Made by a program: the position numbers and the translations under genes
Assembly: GCA_937968015.1 (NCBI GenBank)
Contig: CALBSO010000015.1
Location: 90,087-154,086 of the forward strand
DNA length: 64,000 nt
Reading direction: 5' to 3'
Origin: an uncultured Thermomicrobia bacterium
GTDB taxonomy: Bacteria; Chloroflexota; Chloroflexia; Thermomicrobiales; JALYUS01
Shown here: positions 1 through 7,838 of the stretch, in pieces
How the letters are laid out: the number at the start of each line of letters is the position of its first letter
How positions within the stretch are numbered: position 1 is the first letter of the stretch
The notes under the pieces: model-generated
What the model was told of the DNA's origin: nothing
Database searches by the model: none
Seen by the model: only the letters and a program-made list of their open reading frames with translations

Positions 1-130
1 TCCATCATTGTCCCGGATCGTTGCCGGTATCCTATCATAATCGCGGCGCGTCCGTACATCCGCACCGGAGCCTACAGGAGCGAGATAATGAGGGGATGAG
101 CGCGGTGTGGTGAGGCGATGAACATGCCGT

Positions 131-388
131 TTAAGACGAGCCAGCCGCCTGCTGCTCCACTTTGTAGGCGGCGAGTTCAGCCTGGCGGCGGGCCAATTTG
201 CCGGTCACGTCGCCGATTTGCTTGCTATTTCCGGCCTGCTGCGCCGCCTGCAACTCGCTCGTGAGCACATCCACCAACCCTTGCAGATCGTAGACTTTCT
301 GGCCGACCAGTGTGCCGTATGGCATCCCGGCAGCGGCGGCCTGCTGCTTCATCTGCTGGCGGACAGCGTCGGGAATCGTAAAGGTCAT
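131..388 (-). CDS. Small hypothetical coiled-coil-prone protein, 85 aa
   Basis: I do not recognise this family. The protein is 85 residues with no signal peptide or membrane segment. Its second half is rich in Ala, Gln, Glu and Lys (LTSELQAAQQAGNSKQ, then GKLARRQAELAAYKVEQQAA) and should form one or two helices or a short coiled coil. I start it at the ATG at 388 (MTFTIPDAVRQQ); a longer frame reaching 496 would run into the upstream lipoprotein gene. It lies 23 bases downstream of the HNH lipoprotein gene on the same strand, so the two are probably co-transcribed. The ribosome site is weak (G-rich run about 6 bases before ATG). Function unknown. Confidence 0.55.
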   Translation of the reverse strand: MTFTIPDAVRQQMKQQAAAAGMPYGTLVGQKVYDLQGLVDVLTSELQAAQQAGNSKQIGDVTGKLARRQAELAAYKVEQQAAGSS

Positions 389-411
389 TCGGTGGCCCCC
401 GTTTCGCGATT

Positions 412-948
412 TTACTTGGCGATCTTCAGGAAATACGCATACCAGTCGGTGCGAATTGTCTCCTGCGCCTGTTGCAGCGTCATGCGGCCCGCGCATACTT
501 CGGCGTGCAAAGCGTTTTCAACCGTATCTTTTTCATGCGCGCCGATTTTATTGGGCGCGTCAGGCGTCACGTACGGCTCCGGCCAGAGGTTCGTCAGCAT
601 ATTGCTGCCGCCGAGTTCGAGCGAGATGAAGTGATCTACCTCGTGCTTGCCCGGTTCGTTCGGGATGCCGTACCGCCGGTAAACCGCCGCCTTCTCATCG
701 CTCGAAACATTGCGGACGCCCGAACTATAGCCGGAGACGCAGACCTCCTTCGCCGTCACGCCGGGCAAGACATCACCGGGCGTCAGCGACGGATTCGGAT
801 AGAGGCTCGCCGGGCCTGCCTTCGCGCCGCCACCGCTCGCCGCCGCTGGCGCGGTCGTCGCCTTCCCGCCGCAACCGCCCAGCGTGACGATAAAGACGAG
901 CGCGAGCGCCGCGTACGTCACCGTGTGTGCGATATGCCGTCTCTCCAT
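412..948 (-). CDS. Secreted lipoprotein with HNH-nuclease-like motif
   Basis: A 178-residue protein with a lipoprotein signal: a basic start (MERRH), a hydrophobic stretch at about 12-24, and lipobox LGGC with the acylated Cys at 26. A low-complexity Ala/Gly linker follows to about residue 47. The C-terminal half carries EVDHFISLELGGSN (103-116) followed by NLWPEP (120-125). This matches the HNH-type pattern in which DH plus a downstream Asn form a beta-beta-alpha metal site in HNH endonuclease-like proteins. Two Cys (70 and about 151) may form a disulfide outside the cell. The role could be an exported nuclease for nutrient or competence use. Catalysis is inferred from the motif only. Likely co-transcribed with the 85-aa gene downstream. 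Confidence 0.7.
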   Translation of the reverse strand: MERRHIAHTVTYAALALVFIVTLGGCGGKATTAPAAASGGGAKAGPASLYPNPSLTPGDVLPGVTAKEVCVSGYSSGVRNVSSDEKAAVYRRYGIPNEPGKHEVDHFISLELGGSNMLTNLWPEPYVTPDAPNKIGAHEKDTVENALHAEVCAGRMTLQQAQETIRTDWYAYFLKIAK

Positions 949-1107
949 TGCCGCACCTCATTCCCGTGCATCGTCCGGTCGCATCCCCCGGCGCGGTCAT
1001 CGTACCATGATCCCATACTGCGGTTCCGGCCTGGCTACTCGAGCCCGACTGGCATACTCCCCGAGTACTTCCCGAAACCTACCTGTTGCGTCCTTATAAG
1101 ATGCTGA

Positions 1108-1136
1108 TTGCGTTCGAATTTTAGTTGTTGTACACT
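1108..1136 (+). promoter_or_regulatory. Sigma-70-type promoter for the Ser/Thr kinase gene
   Basis: TTGCGT at 1108-1113, a 17-base spacer, then TACACT at 1131-1136, about 45 bases before the kinase ATG. The same TTGCGT -35 with 17-base spacing occurs at 7080-7108. Called by sequence match only. Confidence 0.5.
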
Positions 1137-1180
1137 CGTGACGCAGCGGGTAATCGGCGGGGGACATTGGGGGACAATAG

Positions 1181-2881
1181 ATGGCTCTTGAAGAAGGTCA
1201 GCGGCTTGGTCCGTATGTGATTGAGGGTCTGCTCGGAAAGGGAGGGATGGCCGAAGTCTATCGGGCGAGTCATCGCACGCTCGAACGCGCGGTCGCTCTC
1301 AAGGTGATCAACCCCGCATTCAACGCCGATCCAACCTTTCCACTCCGCTTCCTGCGCGAGGCGAAGGCGGTCGCGCGACTTAATCATCCGAACATCATCA
1401 CGATCTACGACTTCGACGAGGAGGGTACGCTCGCCTATCTCGTGATGGAACTGGCGCCCGGTGGGACATTCCGCGACCAGGCCCGCCGCTTCCAGACACT
1501 CAGCGAGGCGGTCGAGGGGTTGGCGCCGATCGGCGCGGCATTGCAATATGCCCACGACCGCGGCATCGTCCATCGCGACGTGAAGCCGATCAATATCCTC
1601 ATCAACGAGCAGGGCCAGCCAATCCTCGCCGATTTCGGGCTGGCGCGCATCGCGACGGAGAGCCTCGATCTCTGGACATTCGCGGGGACGAGTGCGGGCA
1701 GCCCACACTACATGCCGCCCGAGCAGGCACTGGGCAAGGAGATTGACCACCGCGCCGACATTTACGCCTTGGGCATTGTGGCATACCAGATCATCACCGG
1801 GCGATTGCCATACCACGGGCAAAGCCCACTCGCGATCATGCAGCAGCACGTCACGATGCCGCCGCCGAGCGTCCGCGCCGCCCTGCCCGACGCACCCGCC
1901 GCACTCGATGCGACGATTCAGCGCGCCACCGCCAAACAACCGGGCGACCGTTTCGATAGCGCGATGGCATTTATCACCGCGCTCCAGCACGCGGCGGCGG
2001 AAGCCCCCGCACTCCTGATCGGCGCGGAGCGGGTGCGGGCTGACGCGGAGCGGCAATCGCCAGGGGCGACCGCAACCAACGGGCACGCGAGTATCAAGGC
2101 AGCCAGCCCACCGGGAATGGCCGTGGCGAACGATGAGGATGCGACAATCGTCACGTCTGCCATTCCCTCACCGGGAACGGCCGTGGCGAATCCCGATGAC
2201 GCGACAGCAATCCTGCGCGCGATGGTGCCACCGGGCATCGCGGTACCGAAAGAAGATGCGCCAGTGTACGCCGTACCTGCCATCATCCCGCCAAGCGTGA
2301 TCGGCACGGCGCGCCGACACGGACGCCCGACCTCTCTGAATCCGCTGCAATGGGCAGTATTGGGATCGGCCCTCGTGGCGCTCCTCTTCGTCATCGCCGT
2401 CAACCTCTGGCTCACGCGCGCGGGGCGTGCGGCGGCGAGTGGCACGTTCGCCGGAAGCCTGACCACTGCGGTTTTCGATCACCACGTCGCGATCCGGAAA
2501 GCCCTCGCGGTGGTCGCGCTCCTCCTCGCGATCGTCAATGTGACGCTGATGCGTATTGCGGTCATACAAGATTTCAATATCACGCGCGAGATGTACCGAC
2601 GGCTGCGACAGAACCACCGCTTTGTCGGCTATACCTCCGCCGTGATCGCGATTACCGTGCAGGCACTCGCGTGGATCGGCATTGCCGCATCAGGATCGCT
2701 GACAGGGAGCATGCTCCTCTTTATCGTGCTGGGAGCCATCCTTCTCGTCATGGCTGTCGTCAAGGTCGGTACCGTGCGCTTCATCCCGTCGTGGCGTCGC
2801 TATCTTCCGACCTTCGGCTGGGCGCTCCTCGTCTCGTACTCACTCGTCCTACTGGCGAACCTCGTCCTCGCTATCCCCTGA
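1181..2881 (+). CDS. Membrane-anchored serine/threonine protein kinase
   Basis: 566 residues. A PknB-type kinase domain fills about 10-265: glycine loop LGKGGMAEVY (18-27), ATP-binding Lys in ALKV (41), catalytic HRDVK (131-135) and DFGLAR (about 151). A Pro/Ala linker (about 300-375) holds three imperfect copies of a 20-residue unit of the form PPGxAVAxxxDAT. The C-terminus has five predicted membrane helices (about 388-411, 446-468, 487-510, 517-540, 548-566) and no PASTA or other sensor domain outside the membrane. It probably phosphorylates cytosolic targets in response to a membrane signal. The start at 1181 follows a GGGGGAC ribosome site. It converges on the threonine aldolase gene with a 5-base gap. 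Confidence 0.9.
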   Translation: MALEEGQRLGPYVIEGLLGKGGMAEVYRASHRTLERAVALKVINPAFNADPTFPLRFLREAKAVARLNHPNIITIYDFDEEGTLAYLVMELAPGGTFRDQARRFQTLSEAVEGLAPIGAALQYAHDRGIVHRDVKPINILINEQGQPILADFGLARIATESLDLWTFAGTSAGSPHYMPPEQALGKEIDHRADIYALGIVAYQIITGRLPYHGQSPLAIMQQHVTMPPPSVRAALPDAPAALDATIQRATAKQPGDRFDSAMAFITALQHAAAEAPALLIGAERVRADAERQSPGATATNGHASIKAASPPGMAVANDEDATIVTSAIPSPGTAVANPDDATAILRAMVPPGIAVPKEDAPVYAVPAIIPPSVIGTARRHGRPTSLNPLQWAVLGSALVALLFVIAVNLWLTRAGRAAASGTFAGSLTTAVFDHHVAIRKALAVVALLLAIVNVTLMRIAVIQDFNITREMYRRLRQNHRFVGYTSAVIAITVQALAWIGIAASGSLTGSMLLFIVLGAILLVMAVVKVGTVRFIPSWRRYLPTFGWALLVSYSLVLLANLVLAIP

Positions 2882-2886
2882 GCGGG

Positions 2887-3933
2887 CTACCGGCTTCCCG
2901 TCGCAACCGCGTGGGAGGCAGCGAGGGCGCGGTCAATGTCGGCTCGGTTGATGTCGAGATGAGTGACGGCGCGGACACGGTGCGGACCCATCGCGTTCAT
3001 GCGCACACCGTGGGCGAGGATCGCTTCGCACCACTGCACGGCGGTCATGCCGAGGGCGGCAACATCGAAGAAGACGAGGTTCGTCTCGACCGTCCGGGGG
3101 TCAATGGTGATGCCTGGCATCGCCGCCAGCCCATCCGCGAGGATGCGGGCGTGTACGTGATCCTCCGCCAGCCGCTCGACATTGTGTCTGAGCGCGTAGA
3201 GACCGCCCGCCGCGATGATCCCCGCCTGCCGCAGCGCGCCGCCGAACGCCTGCTTGTATCGCCACGCCGCGTCAATGAACGCGCGCGATCCCGCGAGCGC
3301 CGCGCCAACTGGCGCGCCAAGCCCCTTCGTGAAATCAACCCAGACCGAATCGAAGGGCGCGGCGAATGCAGCGGCGGCAATGCCCGACGCGACGACCGCG
3401 TTCATCAGCCGCGCGCCATCCATATGCGTCGCGAGGCCGTGCCGACGGGCCGTCGCGCAGACCGCTTCGATTCGCTCCAGCGGCCAGACCGTGCCGCCGC
3501 CGAGATTGCTCGTGTTCTCGACCCAGAGGAGACGCGTCGGCGGGGCGTAGCGGCTCGGTGTGTGGATCGCCGCCTCCACCTGCTCCGGCGTGTAGATACC
3601 CCGCGCGCCATCCAACCCGGTAATGACGACGCCGGAGAGCAGGCCGGGCGCACCCGCTTCGAAGTGGATCGGATGCGCCGTCCTATCCATCAATGCTTCG
3701 TCGCCGGGGCCGGTGTGGACCTTCAGGGCAATCTCGTTGCACATCGTCCCGGACGGCAGAAAGAGCGCCGCCTCCTTGCCGAGCAGCGCCGCGACCATCT
3801 CCTGCAAGCGGTTGACGGTCGGGTCCTCACCCTTCTGCTCGTCGCCCACTTCGGCGTCGCACATGAAGGCGCGCATTGCCCGCGAGGGCTTCGTGAGGGT
3901 ATCGCTGTAGAGATCAACCTCTATCGTCGGCAT
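2887..3933 (-). CDS. ltaE: Low-specificity L-threonine aldolase
   Basis: 348 residues, full length for the PLP-dependent fold-type I threonine aldolases, which cleave L-threonine or allo-threonine to glycine and acetaldehyde. Family marks are the N-terminal DLYSDTLTKPSRAMRAFM, the DEQKGEDPTVNRLQ segment, FLPSGTMCN near residue 60, HMDGARLMNA (His and Asp holding PLP) and the Schiff-base Lys in VDFTKGLGAPVG. The enzyme is cytosolic. It is transcribed alone toward the kinase gene. A second, more divergent relative lies at 53809-54903, so this is the better candidate for the housekeeping enzyme. Confidence 0.92.
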   Translation of the reverse strand: MPTIEVDLYSDTLTKPSRAMRAFMCDAEVGDEQKGEDPTVNRLQEMVAALLGKEAALFLPSGTMCNEIALKVHTGPGDEALMDRTAHPIHFEAGAPGLLSGVVITGLDGARGIYTPEQVEAAIHTPSRYAPPTRLLWVENTSNLGGGTVWPLERIEAVCATARRHGLATHMDGARLMNAVVASGIAAAAFAAPFDSVWVDFTKGLGAPVGAALAGSRAFIDAAWRYKQAFGGALRQAGIIAAGGLYALRHNVERLAEDHVHARILADGLAAMPGITIDPRTVETNLVFFDVAALGMTAVQWCEAILAHGVRMNAMGPHRVRAVTHLDINRADIDRALAASHAVATGSR

Positions 3934-4026
3934 GGTTCGCGTCCTTTCCGCCTCATTCGTGGCTTCAGTAATTGCCCGAAGTGTCGAACGATGAATGGTA
4001 CAATATCCTCATGAGAGGAGCCGACA

Positions 4027-4311
4027 ATGTTATCCGATGATCTCATGGCAAATATCCAGCGATTGCCTCTCGATGAAAAGATGGTCCTCCTGGAGACGCT
4101 CATGCGAACGGTCTCCGAGGAATTGCGCCAGCAATTGCGCGAAGCCGTTGCCAGTCCTGATACCAAACGCGCCCGCGAGATGCTTGGCACCGATGGGTCA
4201 CTCCCGCCGTTTGAGGATTTACAGGGTATCCTTGCGACGGACACGCCGCTCCCTGCTGAATACGACTGGAAAGACGATTACACGGATTATCTGACGATGA
4301 AGTACGCCTGA
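4027..4311 (+). CDS. Antitoxin-like small protein upstream of a broken PIN toxin
   Basis: 94 residues, acidic and helical at the N-terminus (LSDDLMANIQRLPLDEKMVL), with a loosely structured C-terminus. A good ribosome site (GAGAGG) sits 8 bases before the ATG. Its TGA overlaps the ATG of the next frame by one base (TGATG), a coupling typical of antitoxin-toxin pairs. The next frame starts MRVMLDTN, the N-terminal signature of PIN-domain (VapC) toxins, but breaks off. The antitoxin role is therefore inferred from position; I do not recognise a named DNA-binding fold in the protein. If correct, it is now an orphan antitoxin. Confidence 0.6.
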   Translation: MLSDDLMANIQRLPLDEKMVLLETLMRTVSEELRQQLREAVASPDTKRAREMLGTDGSLPPFEDLQGILATDTPLPAEYDWKDDYTDYLTMKYA

Positions 4312-4395
4312 TGCGTGTCATGCTCGACACGAATGACGCTTCCTGTCCTTGCGCCTGCTGACTTTCTCCGGCAACTGCACTCCGCCACATCCTGA
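4311..4395 (+). pseudogene. VapC-type PIN toxin remnant with internal deletion
   Basis: The ATG at 4311 overlaps the stop of the antitoxin-like gene and encodes MRVMLDTN, matching the first strand and first catalytic Asp of PIN RNases. The frame then reads eight unrelated residues and stops at 4361. In the next frame, 4339-4395 reads LPVLAPADFLRQLHSATS and stops, which resembles the C-terminal end of PIN toxins (a short strand, then the P-x-x-F-L-x-x-L helix). So head and tail survive in different frames and the roughly 100-residue middle with the other acidic residues is missing. It cannot make an active RNase. Confidence 0.6.
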
Positions 4396-4425
4396 AAATC
4401 GCGTGCGCCACGAAGGGAGTAATGC

Positions 4426-6072
4426 ATGGCGACCAAAACGCGCACTACGGCCGATCTCCTCGTCGCGTGCTTGGAAAACGAGGGCGTCCGATACATCTTC
4501 GGCGTGCCGGGCGAGGAGAACCTCAATTTGATGGAGGCGCTCGCGGAGAGTGAGAGTATCCGGTTCGTCACGACGCGGCACGAGGGCGGCGCGGCGTTCA
4601 TGGCCGACGTGTATGGTCGCCTCAGTACTTACCCCGGCGTCTGCCTCGCCACGCTCGGCCCCGGCGCGACGAACCTCCTTACCGGCGTCGCGGACGCCCA
4701 ACTGGACCGCGCGCCGCTCGTCGCGATCACCGGGCAGGCGGGGCTGGACCGGATGCACAAGGAATCGCACCAGTACATTGATGTCGTGCAGATGTTCCGC
4801 CCGGTGACGAAGTGGAATGCGCGCGTCGAGCAACCGGAGAATACGCCGGAGATCGTCCGCAAGGCGTTCCGGCTCGCACGGCTGGAGAAACCGGGCGCGA
4901 CGCATATCGAACTGCCGGAGGATATCGCCGCCGAACCCGTCGGCGACGATGCCGCGCCGATGCCCGTCCGCCGCACGACCTACCCACGCGCCGACCCGAA
5001 AAGCCTCGTGCGCGCCGCTGAACTGCTCACGAACGCGATCCGCCCCGTCATCCTCGCGGGCAACGGCGTGATCCGCCGCCACGCCACCGATGCCCTGCGC
5101 GCCTTTGCGAACGAACTCGGCATCGGTGTGACGAGCACCTTCATGGCGAAGGGCGTGATGGATTATCGCGATCCCCTCGCCGAACCCGCCGTTGGCCTCC
5201 GCGCCTTGGAGGCGAGCCAGTTCGGCCTCACCGATGCCGATGTCGTGATCGTCGTTGGCTATGATCTCGTCGAGTGGTCGCCGGAACTCTGGAATCGGGC
5301 GCGCGAGAAGACGATCATCCATCTGGACAGCACGCCCGCCGAGATTGATCTCTATTACCTCCCCGCCATTGAGGTCGTCGGCGAGATCGCAGACAGCCTC
5401 GACGCGCTGCGGAAGGCGATGATGGGGCGTCAGGGGCAATGGCCCGCCCCGCGCATTGGCAGGGACGAGGAGGAGGAACTGCGCGGCTTCGCGAGCGATG
5501 AGAGCATGCCGATGAAGCCGCAGCGCGTGATCAGCGCCCTGCGGGATGCGCTCGGCGACGATGACATCCTCATTTCGGATGTCGGCGCGCACAAACTCTG
5601 GCTCGCCCGTCTCTACCCGACCGCCCAACCGAACACCTGCATCATCGCCAATGGGTTTGCCGCGATGGGCATCGCCCTACCCGGCGCGATCGCCGCCAAA
5701 CTCGTCTTCCCCGAGCGCAAGGTGATCGCGGTCAATGGCGATGGCGGCTTCCTGATGAACAGCCAGGAATTGGAGACGGCCAAACGCATGAAGACCGCTT
5801 TCCCGACCGTCGTCTGGCAGGATGGGCGGTACGGCGTAATCGAACTGAACCAGACGCGCCGCTTCGGGCGGACCTTCGGCATTGAGTTCGGCAACCCCGA
5901 TTTCGTCCAGTTCGCCCAGTCGTTCGGCCTGCCCGCCTTCCGCGTCGAGGCCGCCGCCGATCTCCTGCCGATCCTCAAACGCGCCCTCGACCTCGATATG
6001 CCGTCACTGATCGAAGTCCCCGTGGATTACCGCGAGAACCTGCACCTCGCCGAACGCCTCGGCGTGCAGTAG
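4426..6072 (+). CDS. Acetolactate synthase-like ThDP-dependent enzyme
   Basis: 548 residues with all three domains of the acetolactate synthase family: an N-terminal pyrimidine domain with the catalytic Glu in FGVPGEENLN (about 25-34), the central domain, and a C-terminal diphosphate domain with GDGGFLMN (about 439) and the downstream VVWQDGRYGVIEL. The second half of the ThDP motif reads WQDGRYG rather than NN-YG, as in some catabolic (AlsS-like) members. No regulatory small subunit gene is adjacent, which also argues for a catabolic pyruvate-to-acetolactate enzyme. Another decarboxylase or carboligase of the family is possible. The ATG follows GAAGGGAG. It stands alone after the toxin remnant. 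Confidence 0.85.
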   Translation: MATKTRTTADLLVACLENEGVRYIFGVPGEENLNLMEALAESESIRFVTTRHEGGAAFMADVYGRLSTYPGVCLATLGPGATNLLTGVADAQLDRAPLVAITGQAGLDRMHKESHQYIDVVQMFRPVTKWNARVEQPENTPEIVRKAFRLARLEKPGATHIELPEDIAAEPVGDDAAPMPVRRTTYPRADPKSLVRAAELLTNAIRPVILAGNGVIRRHATDALRAFANELGIGVTSTFMAKGVMDYRDPLAEPAVGLRALEASQFGLTDADVVIVVGYDLVEWSPELWNRAREKTIIHLDSTPAEIDLYYLPAIEVVGEIADSLDALRKAMMGRQGQWPAPRIGRDEEEELRGFASDESMPMKPQRVISALRDALGDDDILISDVGAHKLWLARLYPTAQPNTCIIANGFAAMGIALPGAIAAKLVFPERKVIAVNGDGGFLMNSQELETAKRMKTAFPTVVWQDGRYGVIELNQTRRFGRTFGIEFGNPDFVQFAQSFGLPAFRVEAAADLLPILKRALDLDMPSLIEVPVDYRENLHLAERLGVQ

Positions 6073-6100
6073 CGCGTGTCGCTCACCGATTGAGCAGCGT

Positions 6101-6490
6101 TCAAAGCAAAGCGAGCACGACGTTTCGCACACGTTCCGCAATCGAGAGTGCCGCATTCGCTGCCTGCTCGTTCACGGCTCGGCCCGCTTTATAGCGGACA
6201 GCGCGCGAACGGCCATACAACAGGTTGTACGCCTCAGCAACAGCGTTGAGGGCATCCACTCTATTGACGAAGCCATTGCGCGCCTGGTGATCTGCCGGAT
6301 CGGCATCGAACCGTTGCCAGTGATACGCGTTGATGTACCGCACCGCCGCGTAGAACGCGATAATCAAGACCCAGTCATATGCCGGTGGTTCCACGAGATT
6401 GACCGCATCGGTCAAAAGGGCCACCGCAAAGCGATAATTACGGTCGGCCGCGTCAAGATGCTGTTGGGTTTCCGGCTTACGACTATTCAA
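6101..6490 (-). CDS. HEPN-like helical protein
   Basis: 129 residues, almost entirely helical: QQHLDAADRNYRFAVALL, then DWVLIIAFYAAVRYINAYH, then a C-terminal helix rich in Ala, Val and Leu. The spacing of helices and the WVLIIAFYAAVRY segment resemble HEPN-type four-helix proteins that pair with nucleotidyltransferase-like partners. The classic R-x4-6-H RNase motif is not obvious (R-Y-I-N-A-Y-H is a near form). It is the second gene of a two-gene unit: its ATG overlaps the stop of the upstream 100-aa gene (ATGA at 6487-6490). A toxin-antitoxin or small stress module is possible; this is inference. Confidence 0.6.
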   Translation of the reverse strand: MNSRKPETQQHLDAADRNYRFAVALLTDAVNLVEPPAYDWVLIIAFYAAVRYINAYHWQRFDADPADHQARNGFVNRVDALNAVAEAYNLLYGRSRAVRYKAGRAVNEQAANAALSIAERVRNVVLALL

Positions 6491-6789
6491 CCCAATGCGA
6501 TCTCTTCGGCGCCATGCGGTGGCGTGAACGCACAGGCCGGATCGTCAAAGATCGCTGGATTCATGACAATGAAGTCAAAGCGCGCACCCGGGACATGCTC
6601 GTAGATGAGCCGATTCGCGTGATACAGATGCTCCTCTTGCTCGTCGGAAATTGGCTCTGTTTCAAGCCAGAACCTGACGATACCCGGATCAGCGCGCGCC
6701 CAAAGCCGCTTGCGAACGGGGATGGTACGAAGAAACTGCACGAGCGTTTCCCGAACCTGCTGTTCGATTGTCGGATACGCCACGACCAT
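6487..6789 (-). CDS. Hypothetical partner of the HEPN-like protein
   Basis: 100 residues. The body has an alternating strand-helix pattern: RLWARADPGIVRFWLETEP, then an acidic helix ISDEQEEHLYHANRLIYEH, then a strand RFDFIVMNP. There is no GSxxxG..D nucleotidyltransferase motif, so it is not a clear MNT enzyme. It could be a relic of one or an unrelated antitoxin. It is translated first and overlaps the HEPN-like gene by four bases, which supports a functional pair. Function unknown. Confidence 0.55.
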   Translation of the reverse strand: MVVAYPTIEQQVRETLVQFLRTIPVRKRLWARADPGIVRFWLETEPISDEQEEHLYHANRLIYEHVPGARFDFIVMNPAIFDDPACAFTPPHGAEEIALG

Positions 6790-7079
6790 CGCGTTTCAGC
6801 CCTTTCTCACGCTCGCACCAATGAAGGGTGGATGCGAAGATTACACAAAAAAGCGTAGTGCCCTGCTATGCCCGTGTCAAGGCCGATACATGGTTTTCAG
6901 GCCCTCAGCGGAGACGAGGAAGCGTCCCGATGCCCATACAGATACCCCAGAGCGCCGGTGTGAATCACAGCGCGATCTCTACGAAAGTCGCATCGTCCAA
7001 GCCAACAAAGCCCTGTGTCTCAAGGCGCTTGCGCCTGACCAATAAGAACGCGGTGCCTGCCTCCCTTCGTCTCGCCCTC

Positions 7080-7108
7080 TTGCGTTCCCGTGTATGAGGT
7101 GTTATGCT
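7080..7108 (+). promoter_or_regulatory. Promoter of the ArsR-rhodanese operon
   Basis: TTGCGT at 7080-7085, 17-base spacer, TATGCT at 7103-7108. The adjoining operator (7109-7128) would cover the start site, so repressor binding should block initiation. Confidence 0.55.
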
Positions 7109-7128
7109 ATTCAATAGATTAATTGAAT
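7109..7128 (+). promoter_or_regulatory. ArsR-family operator, perfect inverted repeat
   Basis: ATTCAAT-6 bases-ATTGAAT, a perfect dyad 15 bases before the ATG of the ArsR-family gene. The core ATTCAA-N-TTGAAT has the form of operators used by ArsR-type winged-helix repressors, including sulfide/persulfide sensors. Autoregulation is inferred from position. Confidence 0.7.
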
Positions 7129-7142
7129 GATGGGAGGAATGC

Positions 7143-7817
7143 ATGGGCAATCGCGCATTTAAAGACCGGCTCTACATGGAGTTCGCCACGATCGGCAAGG
7201 CGCTCGCCAGCCCACATCGTCTCGAACTCCTCGATCTTCTCGCCCAAGGCGCGCGCAGCGTTGAGGAGTTAGCGAGCGAGGCGGGACTCAACATCGCGAA
7301 TGCATCGGCGCACCTGCAGGTGATGCGTCGTGCGCGGCTCGTGGAGGCCGAGAAGCGGGGCACGCACACCCTCTATCATCTCGCCGCACCGGAAGTCTTC
7401 ACCCTCTACCGCACGCTGCGCGATCTGGGGAGCGCTCAACTCGCGGAAGTGGATCGGCTCGTCGAGACGTACCTGACGGATCGGCGTGAACTCGAACCGG
7501 TAGACAAAGAGGAATTGCGCCGACGCTACGAAGACGAGGTTGTGCTCGTGTTGGATGTACGGCCTGTCGTCGAATACGCGCAGGGGCATATACCGGGCGC
7601 GCGCTCCATCCCGGTCGAGGAACTGGAACACCGACTTGCGGAGTTGCCTCCGGATCGAGAGATCGTCGCCTACTGCCGCGGCCCGTACTGCGTCTACGCG
7701 GACGAGGCAGCGCGGCTCCTTCAAGAACACGGCTACACCGTCCGCCGTCTCACCGACGGGTTCCCAGAGTGGCGCGCGGCAGGCTACCCAGTCGAGGAAA
7801 CCGCGCTCGTTTCGTAG
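7143..7817 (+). CDS. ArsR-family repressor fused to a rhodanese domain
   Basis: 224 residues. The N-terminal winged helix (about 10-95) reads KALASPHRLELLDLLAQGA, with recognition-helix region NIANASAHLQVMRRARL; ArsR proteins release DNA on metal or thiol modification. A short helical linker leads to a C-terminal rhodanese domain (about 120-220) with LDVRPVVEYAQGHIPGARS and active-site loop AYCRGPYC, whose first Cys would carry a persulfide. The fusion suggests that sulfane sulfur is sensed by the rhodanese Cys and passed to the DNA-binding part. The ribosome site GGGAGG precedes the ATG. It heads an operon with a persulfide-dioxygenase-like enzyme (21-base gap) and an MFS carrier (1-base gap). 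Confidence 0.9.
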   Translation: MGNRAFKDRLYMEFATIGKALASPHRLELLDLLAQGARSVEELASEAGLNIANASAHLQVMRRARLVEAEKRGTHTLYHLAAPEVFTLYRTLRDLGSAQLAEVDRLVETYLTDRRELEPVDKEELRRRYEDEVVLVLDVRPVVEYAQGHIPGARSIPVEELEHRLAELPPDREIVAYCRGPYCVYADEAARLLQEHGYTVRRLTDGFPEWRAAGYPVEETALVS

Positions 7818-7838
7818 TATCGTAGTCGGAGGAATCCC

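Larger units (their letters stand above)
6790..7142. other. Divergent intergenic region, no gene seen
   Basis: About 350 bases separate the HEPN-like pair (leftward) from the ArsR-rhodanese gene (rightward). I see no convincing coding frame. It holds the promoter and operator of the ArsR unit at its right end, and a short GC-rich palindrome (AGGCGCTTGCGCCT) near 7023-7036. Confidence 0.5.

Noticed and set aside
1121..2086. 321-codon leftward frame opposite the kinase gene
   Set aside because: It is antisense to a full kinase domain with all catalytic motifs; a high-GC shadow frame with no recognisable fold.
2350..4014. 554-codon rightward frame opposite the threonine aldolase gene
   Set aside because: Arg-rich translation without motifs, antisense to a complete PLP enzyme; a shadow frame.
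4318..5628. 436-codon leftward frame opposite the acetolactate synthase-like gene
   Set aside because: Arg/Asp/Ala-rich shadow of a well-conserved ThDP enzyme.
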